The notes under the pieces are model-generated. The model had not been told where the DNA came from, did no database searches, and worked only from the letters and a program-made list of their open reading frames with translations. Below, piece after piece: positions 15,144-22,321 of a DNA stretch of 34,671 nt. Each line of letters opens with the position of its first letter. Position 1 is the first letter of the stretch. Source of the DNA: Pelagicoccus mobilis (GTDB lineage: Bacteria > Verrucomicrobiota > Verrucomicrobiia > Opitutales > Opitutaceae); NCBI RefSeq assembly GCF_016595505.1, contig NZ_JAENIL010000061.1, positions 1-34,671 of the forward strand. Reading direction: 5' to 3'. Position numbers and translations under genes: made by a program.

Positions 15144-16022
15144 ATGTATCTCACAGGATTTGCAGACGAAGCGGCGCAAGATATCGAGGGCCAGATTAAG
15201 GCCACTAAGGAGCTCGGCTGGAACGCCATCGAGTCTCGTAACATATCGGGCAAGAACATTCATGATATCTCTGACGAGGACTTTGATGTCGTGTATGGAA
15301 AACTTCAAGACGCTGGTGTGAAGATCAATTGCTTCGGTTCGGCGATTGGCAATTGGGCGAAAAATATCTTGGATCCCTTCGAGATTACTATCGCTGAGAT
15401 CGAGCGTGCGATTCCTCGTATGCAACGATTGGGTACGGACTTAATTCGCATCATGAGTTATGCTCGTTGTGAAGGGGAGGAGCAGTACAAAGAGGAACGT
15501 TTCCGTCGCCTCCGCGAAATCGTAAAGCGTTTCAATGACGCAGGTCTGACTCCGGTACATGAGAACTGCATGAACTACGGCGGTATGAGTGCGGCTCACA
15601 CGCTCGAGCTTGTTGAGAATGTTCCGGGACTTCGGTTGGTCTTCGATACCGGTAACGGACCGTTCAACAAGGACTACTCTACGCCGGATCTACGTTGGCA
15701 GAACAGTTTGGAGTTCTACAACAAGGTTAAGCAGCACGTCTCTTACATTCACATCAAGGATGCGAATTCACCAGAAAGTGGAGAGAAGGAAGTCTACACG
15801 ATGCCGGGCGAAGGGCAGGGGGATGTGGTCGAGATCATGAAGGATCTGAAGGCTAGCGGTTACGACGGCGGGATCTCGATCGAGCCGCACTTGGCGGCAG
15901 TGTTCCACGATCCGTCTGCAGTGAACACTGAATCGGATAAAAGCTACGAGCTCTACGTCGAGTATGGGCGCCGCATGATGGCGATTTTGGATGGAATCGG
16001 GTATGAGCGGTCACTGTATTAG
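15144..16022 (+). CDS. TIM-barrel sugar phosphate isomerase/epimerase-like protein
   Basis: The protein has 292 residues of the xylose-isomerase-like (AP endonuclease 2) barrel family. Candidate metal ligands appear in the expected order: Glu140 (PVHEN), Asp168 (VFDTGN), His203 (IHIKD) and Glu247 (SIEPH). Enzymes of this family isomerise or epimerise sugars and keto-sugars, often as partners of Gfo/Idh dehydrogenases. It follows the Gfo/Idh gene and precedes a GntR-type regulator. The substrate is unknown. Confidence 0.88.
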   Translation: MYLTGFADEAAQDIEGQIKATKELGWNAIESRNISGKNIHDISDEDFDVVYGKLQDAGVKINCFGSAIGNWAKNILDPFEITIAEIERAIPRMQRLGTDLIRIMSYARCEGEEQYKEERFRRLREIVKRFNDAGLTPVHENCMNYGGMSAAHTLELVENVPGLRLVFDTGNGPFNKDYSTPDLRWQNSLEFYNKVKQHVSYIHIKDANSPESGEKEVYTMPGEGQGDVVEIMKDLKASGYDGGISIEPHLAAVFHDPSAVNTESDKSYELYVEYGRRMMAILDGIGYERSLY

Positions 16023-16026
16023 GTTT

Positions 16027-16104
16027 GTAGGAGGGCAACGCTCCGTCGTTGCCGAAATCACCAGCACAAATATCACGGCAACGACAGAGCGTTGCCCTCC
16101 TGCC
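16027..16104. repeat. Inverted pair of GTAGGAGGGCAACG-type REP elements
   Basis: The left arm (16029-16054) and right arm (from 16076) match at 25 of 26 positions around a 21-base loop. Each arm also folds on itself, with GGCAACG pairing with CGTTGCC around CTCCGT. A third copy lies on the minus strand at 25044-25069, where the same stem reads GGCAATG/CATTGCC. The element starts five bases after the isomerase stop. Confidence 0.75.
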
Positions 16105-16111
16105 TAAAGCA

Positions 16112-17110
16112 ATGGCAGTACTGACTGATAGAGTTAAGAAGTGGATCGCCAAGGATATCAGCCTTGGCGTCTACCCACCGGGATCGAAAATGCCGACCCG
16201 GATGGAGCTGATGCAGAAGTACAATATTGCACGTGCGTCAGCGGATAAGGTTGTCAGTCAGCTTGTGGCGGAAGGGCTGCTTGTCTCGGCCCGTGGATCC
16301 GGAACCTATGTGGTGGATCCGAAGAACGATACGCCGTATTTGTATATTATTTTGAATACGGAAAGCGAGTGCTCGGAAGCGAACCGTTTTCATTCCCAGC
16401 TTTCCTTAATGCTGACGAAGGTGTCAGGCAACCTGGAGCACAGCATGTTGGGGAGCGGCGACCTTGAAAACCACTTTAGCTCGATCCTCAAGAACGTGCG
16501 TAGCCACGTGATCTGGAGTCGTCCATCGATCAAGTCCTATGGGGATATCGCGACCTTGCACCGTGCTGGGGTGAGGCAGGTTTTGGTGAACCGACCGATC
16601 GCGACCTACAATTACGCGAGTACGGATACGAGGAAGGCCTTGGCGGATGTGTTCGAGATCATCAGCAGTCGACGGCAGGGAGCGAGCTTTGGTTTGGTTG
16701 CTCCGCCCATCGATTTGGAAGAGAGCTTTCTGGCGGAGCGTGAGTTGTACTTTCACGAGATGATTCATGAGCACAGCGGCCGACTTAACTTCATGGGGCG
16801 CGTTAGCGATAAGTCTCCCAGTGAAATCTTGCGGGTGACGCGTGAGGCTCTGGATCGAGTACACGAGCTCGACTACTTGTTTGTGCCAGATTTCGCCATG
16901 GTACCCTTTGTTGTAGCTCTCGCAGCGGAGCGCGGAATCGTGCTCGGCAAGGGCCTCAACCTGATCACGATTGACTGGGACGAGGAACGCGAAGGCGTGA
17001 TTTGTATCAAGCAGGATTGGGATACCATGCTACACTGTTCGGTCGAATGGGCACGTTCCCGATCCATGGAGCCATTCCAAAAGCTAGTGCCTGCCGAGGT
17101 GCTGGCGTAA
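16112..17110 (+). CDS. GntR-type regulator with LacI-like sugar-binding domain
   Basis: The protein has 333 residues when started at the ATG at 16112. The frame opens at a TTG at 16049, but those extra codons come from a REP element and are rejected. A GntR winged helix (about 1-70) shows YPPGSKMPTRMELMQKY and the wing GLLVSARGSGTYVV. The remainder resembles the periplasmic-binding-protein-like effector domain of LacI/GalR proteins, as in AraR-type regulators. It probably senses a sugar of the adjacent Gfo/Idh-isomerase pathway and acts at the AGGCAA sites upstream of that operon; this is an inference. Confidence 0.82.
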   Translation: MAVLTDRVKKWIAKDISLGVYPPGSKMPTRMELMQKYNIARASADKVVSQLVAEGLLVSARGSGTYVVDPKNDTPYLYIILNTESECSEANRFHSQLSLMLTKVSGNLEHSMLGSGDLENHFSSILKNVRSHVIWSRPSIKSYGDIATLHRAGVRQVLVNRPIATYNYASTDTRKALADVFEIISSRRQGASFGLVAPPIDLEESFLAERELYFHEMIHEHSGRLNFMGRVSDKSPSEILRVTREALDRVHELDYLFVPDFAMVPFVVALAAERGIVLGKGLNLITIDWDEEREGVICIKQDWDTMLHCSVEWARSRSMEPFQKLVPAEVLA

Positions 17111-17114
17111 CGCT

Positions 17115-18152
17115 CTACTCAACCTCTGACAGGTCGATTACTGATATTGTGTAGGGCTTGCTGTGTCCGGTGTTCTTCATTCCCGCTTCAACCATGAGGT
17201 CGAAGTTGGAAATGTAGAGGCGTCCCTTGTGCACCATCAAATCGGCTGGTTGATCGAGTTCTCCGTTTGCGCCATTGTTATCTGGATATTCGGCGATCAC
17301 AGAAACGTCTTTGTTTGTATCCACTTTCAGGATTTGGTTCTGAGAAAACCCAGCAAGGTAAAGGTTACCCGCTTCGTCGATATCGATGCCATCAACCCCT
17401 GCAGTGTTTGGGGCTTGGGCGTAAACTTCGCTTGAAGCGACTGTTCCGTCGCTCTTGAGGGTGAGCCTATAAATCGTGCCATCGCCGAAGTCGCCGACGA
17501 ATAAGTCTCCCGCTTTGTTGAAGACCAAGCCGTCCAGACCGAACTGTTTCTTCGGGTTTTGGGTTTCGGCGGTGAAAATCAGATTGGGATCCGAGAGGTC
17601 GTTGTTCACCTGAATGTTTCTGTCGGTCTCCTTGAAGCGATAGACGCCTCCGGTATTTTTGCCGGTTTCGACTTTTGGCATCATCGCGATTGTCACGTAG
17701 AGGGCTCCGTCTTTGTAGCGCAGGCCGTTTGGCCCGTTGAGGCCTTTGGCTACGACTTCGGTTTTCTCGTGCTGGCCATTTTTGAAAGTCATCCGCAGCA
17801 AACGTCCGTGGGGGCCTTGGTTCGCGTTTACGAAGAGTGATCCGTCGGGAGCGTAGGCGATTCCCATTGGGCGGGCGGACGCCTTGCCGTTTGCTCCAGG
17901 AACGTCGGCGAGTTTCGAGACGGTTCCGTCCTTCGAGATGCTAACGAGGATTCCAGGGAATCCGCCTTTGGCGTAATTGGGGCACGATAGCGTGATGCTT
18001 CCATCCGGAGCAACTGCTAGCGCGTCTGGCGTTGGACAATACTCGGGCAGCTCAGCGAAGAGCTTTGCTGGAGTCTGGGCGTGCAGAGCTGGAGGGAGTG
18101 CTGAGCAAGCGGCTATCGAGAGTACGAGTGTAAGGTGTTTGATTCGTTTCAT
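17115..18152 (-). CDS. Exported SMP-30/gluconolactonase-like beta-propeller protein
   Basis: The protein has 345 residues. A Sec signal peptide is visible (MKRIKHLTLVLSIAACSALPPALHA). The mature part shows repeated propeller blades with NGPNGL, GLDGLVFNKAGDLFVGDF and GVDGIDIDEAGNLYLAGF blocks, as in SMP-30/LRE-like six-bladed propellers. Such proteins hydrolyse sugar lactones or act as sugar-binding scaffolds. It converges with the GntR-type gene with only 4 bp between the stops and may serve the same sugar pathway in the periplasm. Confidence 0.82.
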   Translation of the reverse strand: MKRIKHLTLVLSIAACSALPPALHAQTPAKLFAELPEYCPTPDALAVAPDGSITLSCPNYAKGGFPGILVSISKDGTVSKLADVPGANGKASARPMGIAYAPDGSLFVNANQGPHGRLLRMTFKNGQHEKTEVVAKGLNGPNGLRYKDGALYVTIAMMPKVETGKNTGGVYRFKETDRNIQVNNDLSDPNLIFTAETQNPKKQFGLDGLVFNKAGDLFVGDFGDGTIYRLTLKSDGTVASSEVYAQAPNTAGVDGIDIDEAGNLYLAGFSQNQILKVDTNKDVSVIAEYPDNNGANGELDQPADLMVHKGRLYISNFDLMVEAGMKNTGHSKPYTISVIDLSEVE

Positions 18153-18285
18153 TGGGTTTGGCGTAAAAACTTCTCAGTTTATTAAGCCAGAACACCCGCG
18201 ACGATTTCACGATTATTCAGATGCACTATTCGCCTCTTCGTTTGCAGTTATTGGCGGTCGATATTGCTGAGTGAGTTGGGCGGTT

Positions 18286-18349
18286 AGCCGATTCTAATCG
18301 GCTCAGGATACAGCCTTTTGTGAGCCGAATCGTTGTCGCATTCGGCTCA
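18286..18349. repeat. Two related palindromes in a 240-bp intergenic region
   Basis: AGCCGATT-CT-AATCGGCT (18286-18303) is a perfect palindrome. Eighteen bases further on, TGAGCCGAAT (18321-18330) and ATTCGGCTCA (18340-18349) form a perfect 10-bp stem with a 9-base loop. Both share the AGCCGA half. They lie between the stop of the DUF4143 ATPase and the start of the SMP-30-like gene, and could be operators or terminators. Neither is followed by a clear U-tract. Confidence 0.55.
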
Positions 18350-18392
18350 TGCTCCCAATTATTGATCTCCTAGAATCAGGGAGGTGTCGGCT

Positions 18393-19550
18393 TTAGCCTT
18401 CGGCGAGTTTCTTTGCTAGTTGAGGAATCTCCTCAGCAGGAAGAGCTGATATCGATTCGGTTAGCTCGTATCTCTGCTTTCCGGGGTAGACGACCCATAG
18501 GTGATCCAGCGACAGATCTTGAAGAGCGGTGTTCATCGAGCGGGTTTTTCCTGGCGCGTCGCTGTGTTTGAACTCGAAACCGTAGCGTTTGCCGCGGTGG
18601 ATTATCAAGAGGTCTAATTCTGCTCCGGAATGGGTTGCCCAGAAGTAGGCTGAGCGGCTTGGAAAACTCGCTAGAATTTGCTCTATGGCAAACCCCTCCC
18701 AAGACGCTCCGAGCTTTGGATGGCCGAGGAGGTCCCGTTTATCCTCGAGTTCAAGTAGCGAATGAAGGATGCCTGAGTCTCGTATGTAGATTTTGGGAGA
18801 TTTGAGTTGGCGTTTCTTCAGGTTCTCGTGCCAAGGAGGCAGGACGCGAATGACGTAGGCATTTGCAAGTGTATCCAGATAACGCTTCGCAGTCGGTTCG
18901 CTTGTGCCCAAAGACCTGGCGAATTCGGCTCCATTCCAAACTTGGCCGTGGTAGTGGGCGATCATTGTCCAAAACCGTCTTAGCGTTTCGGCTGGGATGT
19001 TGATGCCGAATTGCGGAATGTCTCTTTCTAGGAACGTGCGGATGAAGTTTTGGCGCCAAGATGAAGATGCCTTTTCGCTTTTTGAAAGGAAAGAGCGTGG
19101 GAATCCACCGCGCTGCCATAGAGTGTGAAGGGAGTCGCTTCCGGTTTCGCTGAGGTCGAAACCAACGAGGTCGATGAGAGCGACCCGGCCCGCTAGAGAT
19201 TCCGAGACTCCGCGAATTAGATCTGGAGAAGCGCTTCCTAGAAGGAGGAAGCGAGCTGGCTGATCTGGGCGGTCAAGAAGGACTCGCAGTGTTTCGAACA
19301 AACTGGGGACACGCTGGATTTCATCTATGACGACCAATCCTTTCAGTGGAGAAAGCGCTTGTTCAGGGGATTCCAGTCGCCGCCGATCTACAGCACTCTC
19401 AAGATCGAAGAATGAGCAAAGATCCTCACCTTCTGCGACAATTCGGGCTAAGGTTGTTTTTCCACATTGTCGTGGACCCGACAAAGCGACTGCGGGGTGA
19501 CTTTCGAAACCTTCTTCTATCGCTTGGAGATATCTTGGGCGGTTGAGCAT
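18393..19550 (-). CDS. AAA-type ATPase with DUF4143 domain
   Basis: The protein has 385 residues, started at the ATG at 19550 (MLNRPRYLQ); the frame stays open to 19607. The N-terminal AAA_14 domain has Walker A GPRQCGKT (25-32) and Walker B LVVIDE (72-77). A C-terminal DUF4143 domain (about 180-360) ends with an ELDLLIIHRGKRYGFEFK nuclease-like fold segment (about 310-327). These proteins are widespread, often variable between strains, and have been linked to toxin-antitoxin and mobile contexts, but their function is not settled. No partner gene is evident. Confidence 0.85.
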   Translation of the reverse strand: MLNRPRYLQAIEEGFESHPAVALSGPRQCGKTTLARIVAEGEDLCSFFDLESAVDRRRLESPEQALSPLKGLVVIDEIQRVPSLFETLRVLLDRPDQPARFLLLGSASPDLIRGVSESLAGRVALIDLVGFDLSETGSDSLHTLWQRGGFPRSFLSKSEKASSSWRQNFIRTFLERDIPQFGINIPAETLRRFWTMIAHYHGQVWNGAEFARSLGTSEPTAKRYLDTLANAYVIRVLPPWHENLKKRQLKSPKIYIRDSGILHSLLELEDKRDLLGHPKLGASWEGFAIEQILASFPSRSAYFWATHSGAELDLLIIHRGKRYGFEFKHSDAPGKTRSMNTALQDLSLDHLWVVYPGKQRYELTESISALPAEEIPQLAKKLAEG

Positions 19551-19637
19551 CTGTTTTGGTAACCTTGAAAAACTAAAATCAAATGTTAGAATTTCAAGGT
19601 AAAACATATCGACTTCCTTTGTTCTCTTTCGCTACTA

Positions 19638-19668
19638 GGCGTGCCGCGGTGGGCTCGCCCTACCTTTA
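19638..19668 (-). repeat. REP-like element (GTAGGGCG class)
   Basis: The minus strand reads GTAGGGCGAGCCCACCGCGG, with GGGC pairing with GCCC near its head. It shares the AGGTAGGG start with the copies at 11957-11982 and 33519-33550. It lies beside a terminator in the 179-bp gap between the divergent ATPase start and the GH94 stop. Confidence 0.55.
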
Positions 19669-19670
19669 CG

Positions 19671-19703
19671 AAAAAAGGCGTCGGTCCGTAGACCGACGCC
19701 TTT
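19671..19703. terminator. Bidirectional rho-independent terminator
   Basis: AAAGGCGTCGGTC (19674-19686) and GACCGACGCCTTT (19691-19703) form a perfect 13-bp stem with a CGTA loop. It is flanked by an A-run on the left and T-rich sequence on the right. It lies 26 bp past the stop of the leftward GH94 operon and should end its transcript. Confidence 0.85.
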
Positions 19704-19729
19704 CATTTAGCAGATATGGATATAAAAGT

Positions 19730-22171
19730 TTATCCGATCACCGCGACGACTTCGTTTTCCTCGGCTGCGGAGCTGAGAGGGATGGTGTCGCCTTCGACGG
19801 CTTGGCCGTTGACGGTGAGGCTCTTGATGCCCTTGGACTTTCCTTCTGGGTTTTGAACCGTGATGTTGAAGGTCTTGCCGCGGAATTTGCGAGTGACCTT
19901 CAATTCTGGCCATGCGGTTGGTACGCATGGGTCGATCTGTAGGCCTTCGTAGTCTGGCTTGATGCCGGCGAAGCCTTGGGAGATGGTGAGGAAGGTCCAC
20001 GCTGCGGTACCAGTGAGGCCAGCGTTCTTGGCTTCACCTGGAGTGGCGGCGTCCTTACCGGCGATCATCTGCGAGTACATGTATGGCTCGCCACGGTAGG
20101 TCTCGATCTTGTCTTCCTTGGCCGCTGGGCAAACGCTGAGGTAGTACTCGTATGCGCGGTCGCCGTTGCCGAGTTGCATGAGAGCGAGGTGGATCCAAGG
20201 GTTGTTGTGGCAGAAGATACCTGCGTTTTCCTTGTATCCAGGTGGGTAGGACGAAACCTCACCGAGGTGGAGGTGGTAAGTCTGGTAAGGTGGCTGCTGA
20301 AGTACGCAACCGTCTTCGGTGTAGAGGTGCTCGTGTACGGCATCGAGAGTCTTCTCGGCGCGGCCGTTGTCGGCTCCGGCTCCACCCATGACGAGCCAAC
20401 CTTGGGATTCGATGTAGATCTTACCTTCTTCGTTCTTGTGGGAACCGATTGGCTCCTTGTAAGTGTCGAAGGCGCGGAGGTACCAGTCACCGTCCCAACC
20501 TTGAGTTTCGACGGCTTCGAGCATTTCGGCGTGAGCGGCTGCGGTTTCTTCAGCCTTGGCGTCAGCACCGATGAACTTGTAGAGACCTTGCAGATCGAGA
20601 CAGGCCTTGAGGAAGAGACCGGCGATCATGAGAGACTCGGCTACTTCTTCGGCTGTGTTGTGAGACGCTGTTTGGAAGGACTCGTTTGGTTCGGTGGAGA
20701 AACAGTTGAGGTTCAAGCAATCGTTCCAGTCGGCGTGCCCGATGAGCGGGAGATTGTGTGGACCGCGGTTTTCGAGCGTGTAGCGGATGGAGAGTTCGAG
20801 GTGGTCGAGGAGAGTTGCTGTCTTCTCTTCGACGTCTGCGTATCCAACTTTCTCATCCAAGATGCCGACATCGCCTGTTTCGCGAATATAAGCGGTGGTG
20901 GAGAGGATGAGCCAGAGGTGGTCGTCCATGAAGCCGCCGCCGATCTCGTCGTTGCCCTTCTTTGTGAGTGGCTGGTATTGGTGGAAGCAGAGGCCGCTAG
21001 ACATCTGTGTAGCGGAGATGTCGAGGATACGTTGGCGAGCCTTGTCCGGTACCATGTGGACGAAACCGAGAAGGTCTTGGTTTGAGTCGCGGTACCCCAT
21101 GCCACGGCCGATGCCGGACTCGAAGAGAGAGGCGGAGCGGCTGAGGTTGAAGGTAGCCATACACTGGGCTTGGTTCCAAGCGTTACCCATGCGGTTCATA
21201 ATCGGGCAAGGCGTCTCGACTTGGAAAGTGGAGAGCTGGTCGTCCCAGAGGCCATTGAGCTTAGCGAATGCTTCGTCGACTGCAGACTCGTCGGAGTACT
21301 TGTCGAGGATGGCGTTGGCTGGTTCCTTGTTGATGACGTGAGGCGCTATGTATTTCTCGCCGGATACAGTGACGTATGCGAGGATGTAAGAGTGCTTGGT
21401 AGACTCGCCTGGTTGGAGAGTGATCTCGTGGTAGTGAGAACCGATTGGGTTCCAGCCGAAGGCTTGTGTGTTGTTTGGCTGGCCTGCGAGCACTGCCTTT
21501 GGTTCGTGGATACCGTTGTGGACGCCTACGAAATCGTCGCGGCTGGTGTCGTAACCATCGATGTCGCGAGTGGAGGCGAACATGGTGTAGTGGTCACGAC
21601 GCTCGCGGTACTCGGTCTTGTGGAAGATTGCGTTCTTCTCGATTTCAACTTCGCCGATCGAGTAGGTGCGCTGGAAGTTGGTGGAGTCGTTTTGCGCGTC
21701 GTAGAGACAGAACTCGACGAAGGAGAAGAGCTTGAAGGTCTTTGGCGCGTCGCTGTTGTTGGTAAGCGTTGTTTGCCAGATTTCGAGGTTCTCTTCGGGG
21801 GGTACGAAGATGAGTACGCTCGCTTCAAGACCGTTCTTGGAAGAAGTGATGCGAGAGTAGCCGAGGCCGTGGCGGCACTCGTACGAGTCGAGTTCTGTCT
21901 TGACCGGCTTCCAGCCTGGATTCCAAACGGTGTCGCCATCCTTGATGAACAGGTAGCGGCCGTTGTTGTCGTATGGCATCTCGTTGTAGCGATAGCGGGT
22001 GAGACGACGTAGGCGGGCGTCCTTGTAGAAGGAATAGCCACCGCCGGTATTCGTGTTCAACGCGAAGTACTCGTCCTGACCTAGGAAGTTCAACCAAGGC
22101 AGCGGCGTGTCTGGACGCGTGATAACGTATTCACGATTTGGATCTTCGAAATGTCCGTATGGATTGCTCAT
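19730..22171 (-). CDS. GH94 disaccharide phosphorylase (cellobiose/chitobiose phosphorylase-like)
   Basis: The protein has 813 residues when started at the ATG at 22171 (MSNPYGHFED); the open frame reaches 22234. An N-terminal beta-sandwich is followed by an (alpha/alpha)6 barrel. GH94 hallmarks are YRDSNQDLLGF (360-370), HQYQPLTKKGN (397-407) and HADWNDCLN (479-487), whose Asp484 is the expected general acid. These blocks resemble cellobiose and N,N'-diacetylchitobiose phosphorylases, which split a beta-linked disaccharide with phosphate to give a sugar 1-phosphate. There is no signal peptide, so it is cytoplasmic. It is probably co-transcribed with the GH94 paralogue upstream. The exact disaccharide is not certain. 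Confidence 0.88.
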   Translation of the reverse strand: MSNPYGHFEDPNREYVITRPDTPLPWLNFLGQDEYFALNTNTGGGYSFYKDARLRRLTRYRYNEMPYDNNGRYLFIKDGDTVWNPGWKPVKTELDSYECRHGLGYSRITSSKNGLEASVLIFVPPEENLEIWQTTLTNNSDAPKTFKLFSFVEFCLYDAQNDSTNFQRTYSIGEVEIEKNAIFHKTEYRERRDHYTMFASTRDIDGYDTSRDDFVGVHNGIHEPKAVLAGQPNNTQAFGWNPIGSHYHEITLQPGESTKHSYILAYVTVSGEKYIAPHVINKEPANAILDKYSDESAVDEAFAKLNGLWDDQLSTFQVETPCPIMNRMGNAWNQAQCMATFNLSRSASLFESGIGRGMGYRDSNQDLLGFVHMVPDKARQRILDISATQMSSGLCFHQYQPLTKKGNDEIGGGFMDDHLWLILSTTAYIRETGDVGILDEKVGYADVEEKTATLLDHLELSIRYTLENRGPHNLPLIGHADWNDCLNLNCFSTEPNESFQTASHNTAEEVAESLMIAGLFLKACLDLQGLYKFIGADAKAEETAAAHAEMLEAVETQGWDGDWYLRAFDTYKEPIGSHKNEEGKIYIESQGWLVMGGAGADNGRAEKTLDAVHEHLYTEDGCVLQQPPYQTYHLHLGEVSSYPPGYKENAGIFCHNNPWIHLALMQLGNGDRAYEYYLSVCPAAKEDKIETYRGEPYMYSQMIAGKDAATPGEAKNAGLTGTAAWTFLTISQGFAGIKPDYEGLQIDPCVPTAWPELKVTRKFRGKTFNITVQNPEGKSKGIKSLTVNGQAVEGDTIPLSSAAEENEVVAVIG

Positions 22172-22178
22172 TGTGATG

Positions 22179-22213
22179 AGGTGTTTAGGTGAAAGGTGTT
22201 TAGTCTTTAGGTG
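22179..22213 (-). promoter_or_regulatory. Short repeats in the leader of the first GH94 gene
   Basis: The decamer AGGTGTTTAG (plus-strand reading) occurs at 22179-22188 and 22194-22203. TTTAGGTG occurs at 22184-22191 and 22206-22213. On the coding (minus) strand this gives repeated CACCT motifs shortly before the ATG. No usual ribosome binding site is visible there. Function is unknown. Confidence 0.35.
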
Positions 22214-22242
22214 ACGTGGGTTGTTAAAGGTCAATTGGGTGC

Positions 22243-22313
22243 TCTTCTTCTGCTTCTACTTCTTTATCTTCATCTTTTTTTGAAGAAGAAGGAGGTGAAG
22301 AAGCAGAAGAAGA
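22243..22313. terminator. Long purine/pyrimidine hairpin between two GH94 genes
   Basis: A 15-bp perfect stem pairs 22243-22257 (all pyrimidine except one G) with 22299-22313 (all purine except one C). The imperfect inner stem closes on a T-rich loop. On the minus strand it begins nine bases after the stop of the upstream GH94 gene. It may be a weak terminator or an mRNA processing/stability hairpin that sets the ratio of the two proteins. Confidence 0.5.
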
Positions 22314-22321
22314 ATTTGAAA

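Noticed and set aside
16049-16111. Extended start of the GntR-type regulator
   Set aside because: The 21 extra codons derive from a REP element with a TTG start. The wing-helix domain begins right after the ATG at 16112.
19976-21085. A 369-residue open frame on the plus strand and similar long frames opposite the GH94 genes
   Set aside because: It lies wholly opposite a clear GH94 coding region, has low-complexity Val/Glu-rich composition and no motif, and is an artefact of codon bias in the real gene.
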